This document shows positions 24,155 to 32,961 of a DNA stretch of 64,000 nucleotides, in pieces. Under the pieces are notes generated by a model. The model worked only from the letters and a program-made list of their open reading frames with translations. It searched no databases and was not told where the DNA came from. Each line of letters opens with the position of its first letter. Position 1 is the first letter of the stretch. The stretch is from JAYODW01 sp038116745 (GTDB lineage Bacteria > Pseudomonadota > Gammaproteobacteria > Ga0077536): assembly GCA_038116745.1 (NCBI GenBank), contig JAYODW010000025.1, positions 11,418-75,417 on the forward strand. The letters run 5' to 3'. The translations under genes were made by a program, and so were the position numbers.

Positions 24155-26326
24155 ATGGCAGCAGCCGACGACGATCCGATCCTTGCGCCGCTGAATGATC
24201 GCCAGCGCGAGGCAGTCGGCAGTGCGGCGTCCCAGGTGCTGGTCCTGGCCGGTGCAGGCAGTGGCAAAACCCGGGTTCTGGTGCATCGCATCGCCTGGTA
24301 TCTGCATACTGGCCAAGCCTCGCCACACGGCGTGCTTGCTGTGACGTTCACCAACAAAGCGGCTGCGGAAATGCGCGGTCGAATCGAGCAGCTGACCGGT
24401 CGTCCAATTGGTGGGATGTGGGTTGGCACCTTTCACAATATCGCGCACCGCATTCTGCGCGCCCACGCCGCGGATGCGGGGCTGCCCGAGCAGTTCCAGA
24501 TCATCGACTCGGAAGATCAGCTGCGGGTGGTCCGCCGTGCGGTGCGCAGCATGGATCTGGAAGAGGCCGAATGGCCCGCAAAAGAGGCGCAGTGGTTCAT
24601 CAACGCGCGTAAAGATGACGGTCAGCGCCCGCAGCACATCGACGACTATGGCGACAGCGCGCTGTCGACGATGATTGCCATCTACCGCGCGTACGAAGAG
24701 CACTGCGCGCGGGCCGGCCTTGTTGATTTCGCGGAGCTTCTGCTGCGCGCGCATGAGCTATGGACAACCCGTCCTGAACTGCTGACGCACTATCGCGAAC
24801 GCTTCTGGCACATTCTGGTTGACGAATTCCAGGACACCAATGCGATCCAGTACGCCTGGTTGCGGCAGCTGGCCGGAGACAGCGGCAGCATGTTTGTCGT
24901 TGGCGATGACGACCAGTCGATCTACAGCTGGCGCGGTGCCCGGGTGGAAAACATGCAGCGATTCGGCCGCGATTTTCCGCGCCACGAGCTGATCCGACTC
25001 GAGCAGAACTACCGCTCAACCAGCACGATCCTGAAAGCGGCCAATGAGCTCATTGCACACAACCCTACCCGTCTGGGGAAAGAACTCTGGACCGACGGCC
25101 GCGCGGGTGAGCCGATTACCCTATACGCCGCTTATAACGATCTCGACGAGGCGCGTTTCTGCGTCGACCGCATCCAGCAGTGGCGTGATGAGGGCGGCGC
25201 CCTGTCTGAATGCGCCATCCTCTATCGCGTGAGTGCGCAGTCACGCGTGCTCGAGGATGCCCTGCGTCAGGCGGACCTGCCGTACCGGGTCTACGGCGGT
25301 TTCCGCTTTTACGAGCGCGCAGAAATCAAGGACGCTCTGGCCTATGTCCGGCTCGCCGCCTGGCGCGGCGACGACGCAGCCTTCGAACGCATCGTCAATA
25401 CACCGCCGCGCGGGATCGGCCAACGCAGTCTCGAGGAAGTCCGGGCTCTGGCTCGGCGCGAGCGCGTCACGCTGTGGGAGGCAACCGTTCGCGTTCTTAC
25501 CCACAAAGAGCTTGCCGCGCGCGCCCTGACAGCGCTGCAGCGATTTGTCGACCTGGTCGACCGCATGAGCCTGCTGCTCGAAGACGAGGAGCTGGCCGGA
25601 ATGCTCGGCGGGGTTATCGAGATGAGCGGACTTATCGAGCATTACCGCAAAGAAAAAGGCGAACGCGGTCTCGATCGGATCGACAACCTCGAAGAGCTGC
25701 TCACCGCGGCCCGCGACTTCACGCCCGGTCCGGATGACCAGGACATGCCGCTTCTGTCGGCTTTTCTATCCCACGCCGCGCTTGAGTCCGGTGAGGGCCA
25801 GGCGGACGCTTATACCGACAGCGCCCAGCTGATGACCCTGCACTCCGCCAAGGGCCTTGAGTTTCCGCACGTTTTTATCGTCGGAGTGGAGGAAGGCCTG
25901 TTCCCGCATCAGCGTTCATCGGAGGACCCCGCGCAGCTCGAGGAAGAGCGACGGCTGTGTTATGTCGGTATCACGCGCGCTATGCGCAAGCTGGTGCTTA
26001 CTTACGCCGAATCCCGGCGCCTGCATGGAAATGATTACTATCCGCAGGCCTCACGCTTTATTCGAGAGCTGCCGCGCGATGCCCTCGCCGAAGTACGTCT
26101 GGGGGGTGGGATCGCCAGCCCGAGGGGCAGCTACGCGGCCCGTGAGGCGACGTCGGACGCAGACGGTGGACCGCTCCTTGGTCGGCGGGTCCGTCACCGG
26201 GTTTTCGGTGAAGGGGTGGTGCTGCGACTTGAAGGACACGGTGACCATGCCCGAGTGCAGGTGAATTTCGAGGCTGAGGGCGTGAAGTGGCTGGTCGCCG
26301 GATACGCCGGCCTGGAGGCCCTTTAG
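24155..26326 (+). CDS. uvrD: UvrD, DNA helicase II
   Basis: 723 residues from the ATG giving MAAADDDPILAPLNDRQREA, close to E. coli UvrD (720); upstream in-frame codons look non-coding. Superfamily 1 motifs: AGAGSGKTRVLVHR (Ia/Walker A), DEFQDTN (II), VVGDDDQSIYSWRGA (III), QNYRS (IV), LMTLHSAKGLEFPHVF (V) and VGITRAMRKL (VI). The tail ends with the short DNA/RNAP-interacting domain (HRVFGEGVVLRLEG, VNFEAEGVKWL). It acts in mismatch and nucleotide excision repair, which fits the ATL protein at 4403. A TACACT -10 element at 24104-24109 may belong to its promoter. Confidence 0.93.
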   Translation: MAAADDDPILAPLNDRQREAVGSAASQVLVLAGAGSGKTRVLVHRIAWYLHTGQASPHGVLAVTFTNKAAAEMRGRIEQLTGRPIGGMWVGTFHNIAHRILRAHAADAGLPEQFQIIDSEDQLRVVRRAVRSMDLEEAEWPAKEAQWFINARKDDGQRPQHIDDYGDSALSTMIAIYRAYEEHCARAGLVDFAELLLRAHELWTTRPELLTHYRERFWHILVDEFQDTNAIQYAWLRQLAGDSGSMFVVGDDDQSIYSWRGARVENMQRFGRDFPRHELIRLEQNYRSTSTILKAANELIAHNPTRLGKELWTDGRAGEPITLYAAYNDLDEARFCVDRIQQWRDEGGALSECAILYRVSAQSRVLEDALRQADLPYRVYGGFRFYERAEIKDALAYVRLAAWRGDDAAFERIVNTPPRGIGQRSLEEVRALARRERVTLWEATVRVLTHKELAARALTALQRFVDLVDRMSLLLEDEELAGMLGGVIEMSGLIEHYRKEKGERGLDRIDNLEELLTAARDFTPGPDDQDMPLLSAFLSHAALESGEGQADAYTDSAQLMTLHSAKGLEFPHVFIVGVEEGLFPHQRSSEDPAQLEEERRLCYVGITRAMRKLVLTYAESRRLHGNDYYPQASRFIRELPRDALAEVRLGGGIASPRGSYAAREATSDADGGPLLGRRVRHRVFGEGVVLRLEGHGDHARVQVNFEAEGVKWLVAGYAGLEAL

Positions 26327-26396
26327 AGCCAGCGTTTCGTCAGGGGGCTGTGACGCACACCACTCCCTGCTTGCGACAGAGGTCCGCGGCTCTCGC

Positions 26397-26921
26397 CTAC
26401 TGGCCGTTTTCAACCATGTAATCAACCGCGGCCATGACATCCTGATCGCTGAGATCCGGTCGTCCGCCCTTCGGCGGCATCATGCCGGCGCTGCCCATGA
26501 GTCCGTTCAGCGCGCTGTGATAGAGCGCATCCTTGCCTTTCTCAATGCGCGGTGCCCATGCGGTGGCATCGCCGAATTTAGGTGCGCCGGCAGCGCCGGG
26601 GGTGTGGCACACAAAGCAGGCGCCATCGTAAACGTCTTTGCCGCTGCGGGCCGGGGCGTCAGCTACCGCGGCAGCTGGAGCGGGCGCAGCCGCGACGGCA
26701 GCGCTGCCGGTCGCTGCGCCGACCGATACCGCGCTGCTATCCGTGTTGACCTGTCCGACAGGCGCTATCCGGGCTTCAACCGCGGAACTGGTCGCCAGCG
26801 AAGCCTGGTAATGGCCGTTGACCAGCTTCGCCAGGACAAACGCCATGATCCCGACTACGGCGAGTCCGACAAGTACCAGTGTGAAATTGCGGACAAAGAC
26901 CGCATCGTCTTGATTGTTCAT
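26397..26921 (-). CDS. Membrane-anchored cytochrome c5-type protein
   Basis: 174 residues. One N-terminal transmembrane helix (about 12-32), an alanine-rich flexible linker (about 45-92), and a single c-type haem domain with CFVCH (102-106). Candidate axial methionines lie in NGLMGSAGMMPPKGG. The layout and the YDGACFVCHTPGAAGAP pattern are those of the cytochrome c5 family. The haem domain should face the periplasm and carry electrons in respiration. A near-perfect -10 (TATAAT) lies about 80 bases upstream. It converges on uvrD. Confidence 0.88.
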   Translation of the reverse strand: MNNQDDAVFVRNFTLVLVGLAVVGIMAFVLAKLVNGHYQASLATSSAVEARIAPVGQVNTDSSAVSVGAATGSAAVAAAPAPAAAVADAPARSGKDVYDGACFVCHTPGAAGAPKFGDATAWAPRIEKGKDALYHSALNGLMGSAGMMPPKGGRPDLSDQDVMAAVDYMVENGQ

Positions 26922-27000
26922 GCGTCACTCTCGGAAGGAACGAACGGATTCGAGCTGCGGCGATCACCCCCTGACCGGGGCGGAGCCGCGAGCGCGGCGC

Positions 27001-27006
27001 ATTATA
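27001..27006 (-). promoter_or_regulatory. Consensus -10 element for the cytochrome c5 gene
   Basis: A perfect TATAAT on the minus strand lies 80 bases upstream of the cytochrome c5 ATG. The -35 region at 17-18 spacing (CTAGAG) is poor, so an activator may help. Inferred from position and match only. Confidence 0.45.
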
Positions 27007-27080
27007 GCGGAACCGCGACGCCGCTCTAGGGTGATAACGGTGCGTGGTGGCGGCAGCTGACCTGAGTCGACAAACCGGAC

Positions 27081-27109
27081 TTCCACCAGCTGCCCTTTAC
27101 GGTTAGTTT
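27081..27109 (+). promoter_or_regulatory. Candidate promoter of tRNA-Arg
   Basis: TTCCAC (27081-27086) and TAGTTT (27104-27109) are separated by 17 bases, followed by a GC-rich discriminator (GCGCCCC) before the tRNA. A GC-rich discriminator is typical of stringently controlled stable RNA promoters. Both hexamers are imperfect, so confidence is limited. Confidence 0.35.
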
Positions 27110-27122
27110 ATGCGCCCCGCAC

Positions 27123-27199
27123 GCGCCCGTAGCTCAGCTGGATAGAGTGCTGCCCTCCGAAGGCAGAGGTCACAGGTTCAAATCCTGTCGGGCGCGCCA
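27123..27199 (+). tRNA. tRNA-Arg (anticodon CCG)
   Basis: A 77-base cloverleaf with encoded CCA. Acceptor arms GCGCCCG and CGGGCGC pair fully; D-arm AGCTCAGCTGGATAGAG; anticodon stem CTGCC/GGCAG around loop CTCCGAA with anticodon CCG; T-loop GTTCAAATCC. The sequence is close to E. coli tRNA-Arg(CCG). It decodes CGG codons. It lies between two genes that both read on the minus strand, so it is its own transcription unit. No integrase or duplicated 3' end was seen next to it. Confidence 0.97.
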
Positions 27200-27239
27200 C
27201 ATCTAAGGTGCAACGGTGATTCCAGCCGGGGCACGCGGC

Positions 27240-29216
27240 TCACGGTGCGATTGCGCGGATTTCCTCTGAGTCCGTTGGGAGCTGAGATGTTCTCTTTTCC
27301 GCCGCAGCGATGGAGCGTTCCACCTGCCGTCCGAGACGCGTCAGCTCGTGTTGCCTCATCAGGTGTTTCAGGGGATTTGCGGGCGCATGCTGTGCGGCAT
27401 TCCCGACCGTCTCCCTGGCCGCTTCATAGAGACCCGCGCTGATTAATACGGCTGCGGTGAGTCGGGTGGTCGACAGTAGCGGTTGGGCGGCGTATGCCGC
27501 CTCTAGGTGGCCCATAGTCATGTCCAGGTTGCGTTTTTCGATCCCGATCTGCGCGAGAATCAAATGCAGCCCACTGCGAGCGTCGCGCGCTCCCAGATAT
27601 GCAGGATTCTGCAGCAATGCCTCGGCTAGGCCGGTCACCAACGAGGTGTCCAGCTCCCGGCAGTTGCCCTTCCGCACTACCTCGAAAAGCGCACTCAGCG
27701 CGTTGACAGTAGCGGTGCGATAGGGCGCCTCAGAGACACCCGTCTTTAGTCCCGCGACCAGCTCCGCACGCTTATCGGCATCAGCGACACTGCAGGCCAG
27801 GTGCACGGTCTGAATTCTCAGAGCACTTTCCTCCGGGTGACGCTCGAGGTAACCCTCAGCGAGCGCTATGGCCTCGTCGCTTTTCCCGGCAAGCTGCAGG
27901 TGTCGGGCGCGCGTCTGCGTGGCGCGCAGGGAGTCGGGCTGGTTCTCAAGCCAGAGAATGCTGGCGAGCTCGGCATGTCCCCAAAGGCTGCTGACGCTGT
28001 GCAGATTAAACAGCAGCAGCGCGAGATAGCAGGGCAAAGCTAAGCAGATGACGCGCCGCGCCCTGGTCGGCAGCTGAGCCAGACCGGCCACCAATGCGAA
28101 TGCCGGGCCGAAAACAGGCAGGTAGTTTCTATGCTCGAAATAGAGCTCCAGCGGGATCGTAGTTGATTCCAGGCTATGGCCAAGCAGGAACCACACAGTC
28201 GCAAACGTGAACAACGGCGCACGCCGGCGCAGCGCAACGGCCAGCGCTGCGGTTCCCAGCAGGGAGCCACAGGCGAACAGGACGGTCGGGTTTATCCAGT
28301 CTCGGTAGACGGCGTGCGCATCGTGATAGGGCCCCAGTGCCTGCGGCTGCGGCAGGAACGCCTGCCGCAGGTATTCCCACAGAATGTGCGCTTCAGTCAG
28401 CAGGCGATCAGCCCCCGAGAACTGACGGAAGCGGATCGTCCCGCCTGAGTACGGCAGGCGGGTGGCGAGATACCAGGTCAGCGCACACAGCGGCAGCCAC
28501 AGAAAAACCAGGCGCCAGACCAGCCAGAAACGCGGATATCGGGCGCAGGCGCGCGGCGCGAGGGTGACCTCGAACGCCAGGGCATACAGCGGCAGCAGGG
28601 CGCCGTTCTCTTTGGCCAGAATCGACAGCATCCCACCAACTACGAGACTGGCCGTCATGCCGAGCATGGCCAGCAGCGGGCGCGTGTCCAGGGTTTCCCG
28701 AGCGGCCAGGTACCCGATCAAGCCGCCCAGCAGAAAAGTGGCTGACAGCAGGTTCATGCGCTGGACCACCAGAAGGGCGCTGGAGGCGAGCAGGGGCAAT
28801 GACACCCACAGGCAGGCGCAGAGCGCGCTGATCCAGGTAGCTTCAACGCTCGTTCGGCGGAGCTGCCGCGCCAGGCGCAGGCCCAGCCAGGCAACGAGCA
28901 GGCCGTTTACAAGGTGCAGTAGGATGTTGGTGCGCAGGAAGACGTTTGGAAAGTCAGGCCAGGCGTACGCTTCCGGTACGAAGCTGGCAAGCGCCAGCGG
29001 TCGCCCAAGCGGCCCTGCCCTGCCGCTCATCACATGCGTGAACGCGTCATTTCCCTGTGCGACCTGTCCGAGCCAGGAAAGATTGGGCGCATCGTCGAAG
29101 TGCAGGCTGCCGCCAAGCCCCGGCTGGTAAGCGAGCCAGGTCAGAGCCAGGCCGCTGAGCAGCACCAATCCCGCCAGCCATTCGGAGGCGCCTGACTTTC
29201 GCAGGATTCCGCGCAT
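27240..29216 (-). CDS. GT-C-type membrane glycosyltransferase-like protein with C-terminal TPR-like domain
   Basis: 658 residues from an ATG; a TTG four codons earlier is possible. About 11-12 transmembrane helices fill residues 15-420. Segments typical of TMTC/DUF1736-type O-mannosyltransferases are visible: SLHFDDAPNL in the first loop, NILLHLVNGLLVAWL, AKENGALLPLYALAFE and YFEHRNYLPVFGPAFAL. The acidic FDD is a candidate catalytic or metal site. The C-terminal 230 residues are soluble and helical with degenerate TPR repeats (ALAEGYLERHPEESALRIQT). A lipid-linked sugar donor and a periplasmic protein acceptor are inferred from the family. Pilin is a guess with no direct evidence. No neighbouring glycan genes. 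Confidence 0.65.
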   Translation of the reverse strand: MRGILRKSGASEWLAGLVLLSGLALTWLAYQPGLGGSLHFDDAPNLSWLGQVAQGNDAFTHVMSGRAGPLGRPLALASFVPEAYAWPDFPNVFLRTNILLHLVNGLLVAWLGLRLARQLRRTSVEATWISALCACLWVSLPLLASSALLVVQRMNLLSATFLLGGLIGYLAARETLDTRPLLAMLGMTASLVVGGMLSILAKENGALLPLYALAFEVTLAPRACARYPRFWLVWRLVFLWLPLCALTWYLATRLPYSGGTIRFRQFSGADRLLTEAHILWEYLRQAFLPQPQALGPYHDAHAVYRDWINPTVLFACGSLLGTAALAVALRRRAPLFTFATVWFLLGHSLESTTIPLELYFEHRNYLPVFGPAFALVAGLAQLPTRARRVICLALPCYLALLLFNLHSVSSLWGHAELASILWLENQPDSLRATQTRARHLQLAGKSDEAIALAEGYLERHPEESALRIQTVHLACSVADADKRAELVAGLKTGVSEAPYRTATVNALSALFEVVRKGNCRELDTSLVTGLAEALLQNPAYLGARDARSGLHLILAQIGIEKRNLDMTMGHLEAAYAAQPLLSTTRLTAAVLISAGLYEAARETVGNAAQHAPANPLKHLMRQHELTRLGRQVERSIAAAEKRTSQLPTDSEEIRAIAP

Positions 29217-29400
29217 GTCTGGCTGCAAAGAGAGGACTACTACGTTAGAAGAGGCAGTGGCGTCGCCGCGGCCGGTCCGGATGGACTTCTGACCAGCGAC
29301 GTCGCCAGGCAGTATGCCTCAGTCTGCCGCGCTGCGCGCCTGAGTACCCAGCCCCGCTAGAATCGACCATCGTCGCAGCGGCGGAACCGGAGGGGTGTGC

Positions 29401-30012
29401 ATGAGTTCGGAGGACAAGAGCACCGCGCAAAATTGGGCGCTTGAATGGGAACATCTCGATTCCCGCTACGAGCCCCACAACAACCTGATGCTGTTCACCA
29501 AACGCATCGACCGCTTGCGTAACCCGCGCAACGCTCAGGTTTTTGAGCGCCTGGTGCTCGAATCCGTGGATTGGGTCAACATGGTGGCGCTCGACCAGGA
29601 GCGACGCTGCGTCATGATCCGGCAGTATCGCTTCGGCGTTGGCTACGCGACGCTGGAAACGCCGGGTGGCATGGTTGACCCGGGAGAAGACTCAGGAGCA
29701 GCAGCGGCACGTGAACTTCTTGAGGAGACCGGTTATGTCTCTGAGCGCTGGCGATACCTGGGCGCGGTGGAGCCGAACCCGGCTTTCCACAATCATCTTT
29801 GTCATCACTGGCTGGCCGAGGATGCCCATGTCGCCCAGCGACCGGCTCAGGATGCGGGGGAGGCCATCGTGGTGGAGCTGATGGACGAGGACGCCGTACG
29901 CGCCGCGGTGCAGAAAGGCGAGATCAGACACGCGCTGGCGCTGTCCGTGCTGTCCCGCGTTTATTCCCTGTGGCCGCTGCCCTTCACGCAGGTGGATTTG
30001 ACTCCGAGCTGA
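29401..30012 (+). CDS. Nudix hydrolase (ADP-ribose pyrophosphatase type)
   Basis: 203 residues from the ATG that follows GGAGG; a GTG two codons upstream is less favoured. A perfect Nudix box runs from G90 to Y112: G-x5-E-x7-RELLEETGY. Upstream sits a typical beta-strand VWMVALDQERRCVMIRQYR-like segment (VNMVALDQERRCVMIRQY). Such enzymes cleave nucleoside diphosphate-X compounds, often ADP-ribose or sugar nucleotides, but the exact substrate cannot be told from sequence. It converges on pstS with a 15-base gap. Confidence 0.85.
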   Translation: MSSEDKSTAQNWALEWEHLDSRYEPHNNLMLFTKRIDRLRNPRNAQVFERLVLESVDWVNMVALDQERRCVMIRQYRFGVGYATLETPGGMVDPGEDSGAAAARELLEETGYVSERWRYLGAVEPNPAFHNHLCHHWLAEDAHVAQRPAQDAGEAIVVELMDEDAVRAAVQKGEIRHALALSVLSRVYSLWPLPFTQVDLTPS

Positions 30013-30027
30013 CTGATTGCGCGTCGG

Positions 30028-30999
30028 TCAGGGTTTGTTCAGAGCCGCCAGCGTTTTTTCTACAACGCGAGCGGGGAGCGGAATGTATCCGTCCTTGATC
30101 ACAACCTGTTGACCCTGCTGCGACAGCACCATAGACAGGAAGGCACCCTCGAGAGGCGGCAGGGGCTCGTTGGGGTGCTTGTTGACGTAGATGTAGAGGA
30201 ACCGACCAAGGGGATATTGACCGGAGACCGCGTTTTCCGCCGTTGCGGCGATCGCCTCGGCGCCCTCTTTCGGCGCGATGGAGACAGCGCGGACACCCGA
30301 GGTGCGGTAACCGATCCCGGAGTAGCCGATCCCGTTCAGCGATTTGGTAATACTCTGCACCACGGACGCCGATCCCGGCTGTTCGTTCACCGTGTTTTTG
30401 AAGTCGCCTTTACACAGGGCAACATCTTTGAAAAAGCCGTAGGTGCCCGATACTGAATTGCGTCCGAAGAGCTGCACCGCCCGCCCTTTCCAGTCATCGC
30501 CCAGCCCGACGTCGCCCCAGACTGCTATGTCAGCGGGGTGGCCGCACTTGCGGGTGGCGGAGAATAGAGCGTCCACCTGCGGGATGCTCAGGCTGACCAG
30601 AGGGTTGTCCTTGTGCACGTAAACCGCGAGCGCATCAATGGCAACCGGTATGGCGGTCGGCTTGTAGCCATGACGGTTCTCGAAAGCCTGAATTTCATTG
30701 GCCTTCATTTTCCGGCTCATCGGGCCAAGGTTGGCCGTGCCTTCGGTCAGCGCTGGTGGGGCGGTGGAAGAACCGGCTGCCTGCACCTGAATATTGACAC
30801 CAGGGTAGAAACGCTTGAACGCCTCCGCCCACAGCGTCATCAGATTGGCGAGCGTGTCTGAACCGACACTGGACAGGTTGCCAGACACTCCGCTGGTTTT
30901 TTCGTAGGCAGGAATGCCGGCGTCAACATCCAGAGCGGTAGCGCCCTGCGTGGAAAGCAGCATGGCGGCGAAAATCGCCGGTAGGACGTGATGGCGCAA
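30028..30999 (-). CDS. pstS: PstS, periplasmic phosphate-binding protein
   Basis: 323 residues from a TTG start with GAGGAG upstream. A signal peptide (HHVLPAIFAAMLLSTQGATA) is followed by a PstS-like fold: NLSSVGSDTLANLMTLWAEA, then AGSSTAPPALTEGTANLGPMSRKM and GRNSVSGTYGFFKDVALC. Serine/threonine-rich loops match phosphate contacts in PBP family members. It delivers phosphate to the PstCAB transporter, whose genes are not in the window. A Pho box lies 74 bases upstream. It is divergent from the CPA1 antiporter. Confidence 0.9.
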   Translation of the reverse strand: MRHHVLPAIFAAMLLSTQGATALDVDAGIPAYEKTSGVSGNLSSVGSDTLANLMTLWAEAFKRFYPGVNIQVQAAGSSTAPPALTEGTANLGPMSRKMKANEIQAFENRHGYKPTAIPVAIDALAVYVHKDNPLVSLSIPQVDALFSATRKCGHPADIAVWGDVGLGDDWKGRAVQLFGRNSVSGTYGFFKDVALCKGDFKNTVNEQPGSASVVQSITKSLNGIGYSGIGYRTSGVRAVSIAPKEGAEAIAATAENAVSGQYPLGRFLYIYVNKHPNEPLPPLEGAFLSMVLSQQGQQVVIKDGYIPLPARVVEKTLAALNKP

Positions 31000-31072
31000 T
31001 GTTAATCTCCTCGACTTGGCGACTGAGTCAGAACGGCAGAACTGCCAACGGCGCGCAGTGTGGCTGCCAATT

Positions 31073-31090
31073 GTTACGGTTTGATGACGG
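31073..31090 (-). promoter_or_regulatory. Pho box upstream of pstS (PhoB binding site)
   Basis: On the minus strand two 7-base half-sites, CCGTCAT and CCGTAAC, are separated by four bases (CAAA). This matches the PhoB pattern of CTGTCAT-like direct repeats with 11-base periodicity. A CACACT sequence about 10 bases downstream could act as the -10, with the Pho box replacing the -35, as in PhoB-activated promoters. The site is 74 bases before the pstS TTG, so induction under phosphate limitation is expected. Confidence 0.6.
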
Positions 31091-31138
31091 CCGTGTCGCC
31101 TGTTTTCCCTTCAGTTTACAGCGCAGAGATCCAACGAG

Positions 31139-32938
31139 ATGGAGATTCACTCGGAAACAGCGGTGGTCGTGATCCTGCTGTCCGGCCTGCTTGCGCAATG
31201 GCTCGCCTGGCGGCTGAAAGTGCCGGGGATCGTGCTTTTGACCATCGCTGGTGTCCTGCTCGGACCGGTTAGCGGAATCATCGTCCCCGCGCGTGACTTC
31301 GGCGAAGGTCTGAGTACCTTTGTCCAGCTGTCTGTCGCGATCATCCTCTTTGAGGGCGGCTTAAACCTTCGTTTCCACGAGCTTGGCGAAGCGCAGACCG
31401 GCGTGCGCCGCCTGGTTGTTCTCGGCCTGCCGTTCAGCTTTCTGATGGGAACACTGGCCGCTGCGAAGATCGGTGGGCTCTCCTGGCCGTCAGCGCTCTT
31501 GTTTGGCGCCATCATCGTGGTCACCGGACCCACGGTAATTCTGCCGCTGCTGCGGCAGGCTCGGTTAAAGGCACGCCCGAGCGCTCTGCTCAAATGGGAA
31601 GGGATCGTGAATGACCCGCTCGGCGCGCTGTTGGCAGTGGCGGTCTTTGAGTATTTCACCGTGGCGCACGGGGGACAGAGCGACATCGCCCTGCTGGCCG
31701 GCTTCGCCCTCTCACTTCTGGCAACAGGCGTGCTCGGCTGGGTGGTGGGTGGTGTGCTGGCGCGGACCTATCGGGCCGGGCTGGTGCCGGAATTTCTTAA
31801 AGGGCCGGTGATGCTGGCGGTAGTGCTGGCCTCGTTTGTTGCGGGCAATGCTCTGCTGCCGGAGGCGGGCCTTTTGACGGTCACGGTGCTCGGGATGACG
31901 CTGGGCAATGCCCGCCTGCCAAGTATTGAAGAGCTCCGTCGATTTAAGGAAGCGCTGACTATCTTGCTGGTCTCGAGTCTGTTCATCGTGCTCACAGCGG
32001 ACCTTGATCCGGCTCTGCTCCAGCGTCTCGGTTGGCGGGATACGGCGCTGCTGGCCGCGGTCGTCCTGCTGGTGCGCCCGGTGAGCGTGGGCTGCGCCAC
32101 AATCCGGGCCGGCCTGACCTGGCAGGAGCGGATGCTGTGCGGTTGGATCGGGCCTCGCGGAATCGTTGCCGCCGCAGTCGCGGGCGCCTTTTCCGCGAGC
32201 ATGGTTGAGGCCGGCTACAGCGATGCAGAGCGCCTGCTGCCGCTGATTTTCGCGCTGATTCTGCTGACCGTAGTCCTGCACGGTTTTTCTCTCGGCTGGT
32301 GTGCTCGCGCCCTGGGGCTGGCTTCGCGGCGGGCCAATGGACTGGTCATTGTGGGCGCTTCAGCATGGAGCGTGGATTTCGCGCAACGCCTGCAGGAGTT
32401 GGAGGTGCCGGTCGTGATAGTCGACGGATCCTGGCATCGTTTACGCGCTGCGCGGTTCGCGAGCGTGCCCACTTTCTTCGGCCCCGCGATCGCGGAGGCC
32501 AGCGCTGCCGACCTTGATCTATCCAGCATGGGTCATGTCCTCGCGGCGACCGATAACGATGCCTACAACGCGCTTGTGTGCCTGCGGTTTGCACATGAGT
32601 TCAACCGTAGCGCGGTTTATCAGCTGCCCTTACCGAAAGCTCAGGCGGATGAACGCCAGGAAATGCCGCTGGTGTTCCGCGGCCGCCCCATCTTTGCTGA
32701 TGAGGCCATTCATGAGCTGCTGCAGCAGCGCTACTTCGAGGGCTGGCGTTTCCAGCGTACGCGCTTGACCGAAGCCTATGACTACGAGCGTTATCGCAAC
32801 GACAAAGGGACGGTGGATCTTGCTGCGGTGGTGGTTCGAGCCGGCGGCACGCTTGAGCTCGATCTGCAGCGCTATCGCCCCGGGCCAGGAGATACGGTGC
32901 TTAATTTCCTACCGCGTTCCGAGACGTCGGACAGATAG
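31139..32938 (+). CDS. CPA1-family Na+/H+ (or K+/H+) antiporter with C-terminal RCK-like domain
   Basis: 599 residues. Twelve or more transmembrane helices span about 8-395, with typical CPA motifs ILFEGGLNLRF, ATVV-like VTGPTVILPLL and WEGIVNDPLGALLA, where the ND pair is the expected cation site, plus GPRGIVAAAVAGAF. The cytoplasmic tail has a Rossmann-type start LVIVGASAWSVDFAQRL and later HVLAATDNDAYNALVCLRF, resembling a TrkA-N/RCK nucleotide-binding domain. It should exchange Na+ or K+ for H+ at the inner membrane, with nucleotide control. The ion is not decided by sequence alone. Confidence 0.85.
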   Translation: MEIHSETAVVVILLSGLLAQWLAWRLKVPGIVLLTIAGVLLGPVSGIIVPARDFGEGLSTFVQLSVAIILFEGGLNLRFHELGEAQTGVRRLVVLGLPFSFLMGTLAAAKIGGLSWPSALLFGAIIVVTGPTVILPLLRQARLKARPSALLKWEGIVNDPLGALLAVAVFEYFTVAHGGQSDIALLAGFALSLLATGVLGWVVGGVLARTYRAGLVPEFLKGPVMLAVVLASFVAGNALLPEAGLLTVTVLGMTLGNARLPSIEELRRFKEALTILLVSSLFIVLTADLDPALLQRLGWRDTALLAAVVLLVRPVSVGCATIRAGLTWQERMLCGWIGPRGIVAAAVAGAFSASMVEAGYSDAERLLPLIFALILLTVVLHGFSLGWCARALGLASRRANGLVIVGASAWSVDFAQRLQELEVPVVIVDGSWHRLRAARFASVPTFFGPAIAEASAADLDLSSMGHVLAATDNDAYNALVCLRFAHEFNRSAVYQLPLPKAQADERQEMPLVFRGRPIFADEAIHELLQQRYFEGWRFQRTRLTEAYDYERYRNDKGTVDLAAVVVRAGGTLELDLQRYRPGPGDTVLNFLPRSETSDR

Positions 32939-32961
32939 CGGACTGCGCAATCGCCCCGGTT

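Noticed and set aside
27123..27240. Possible genomic-island attachment site at tRNA-Arg
   Set aside because: No integrase, no repeated tRNA 3' end and no mobile genes nearby were seen.
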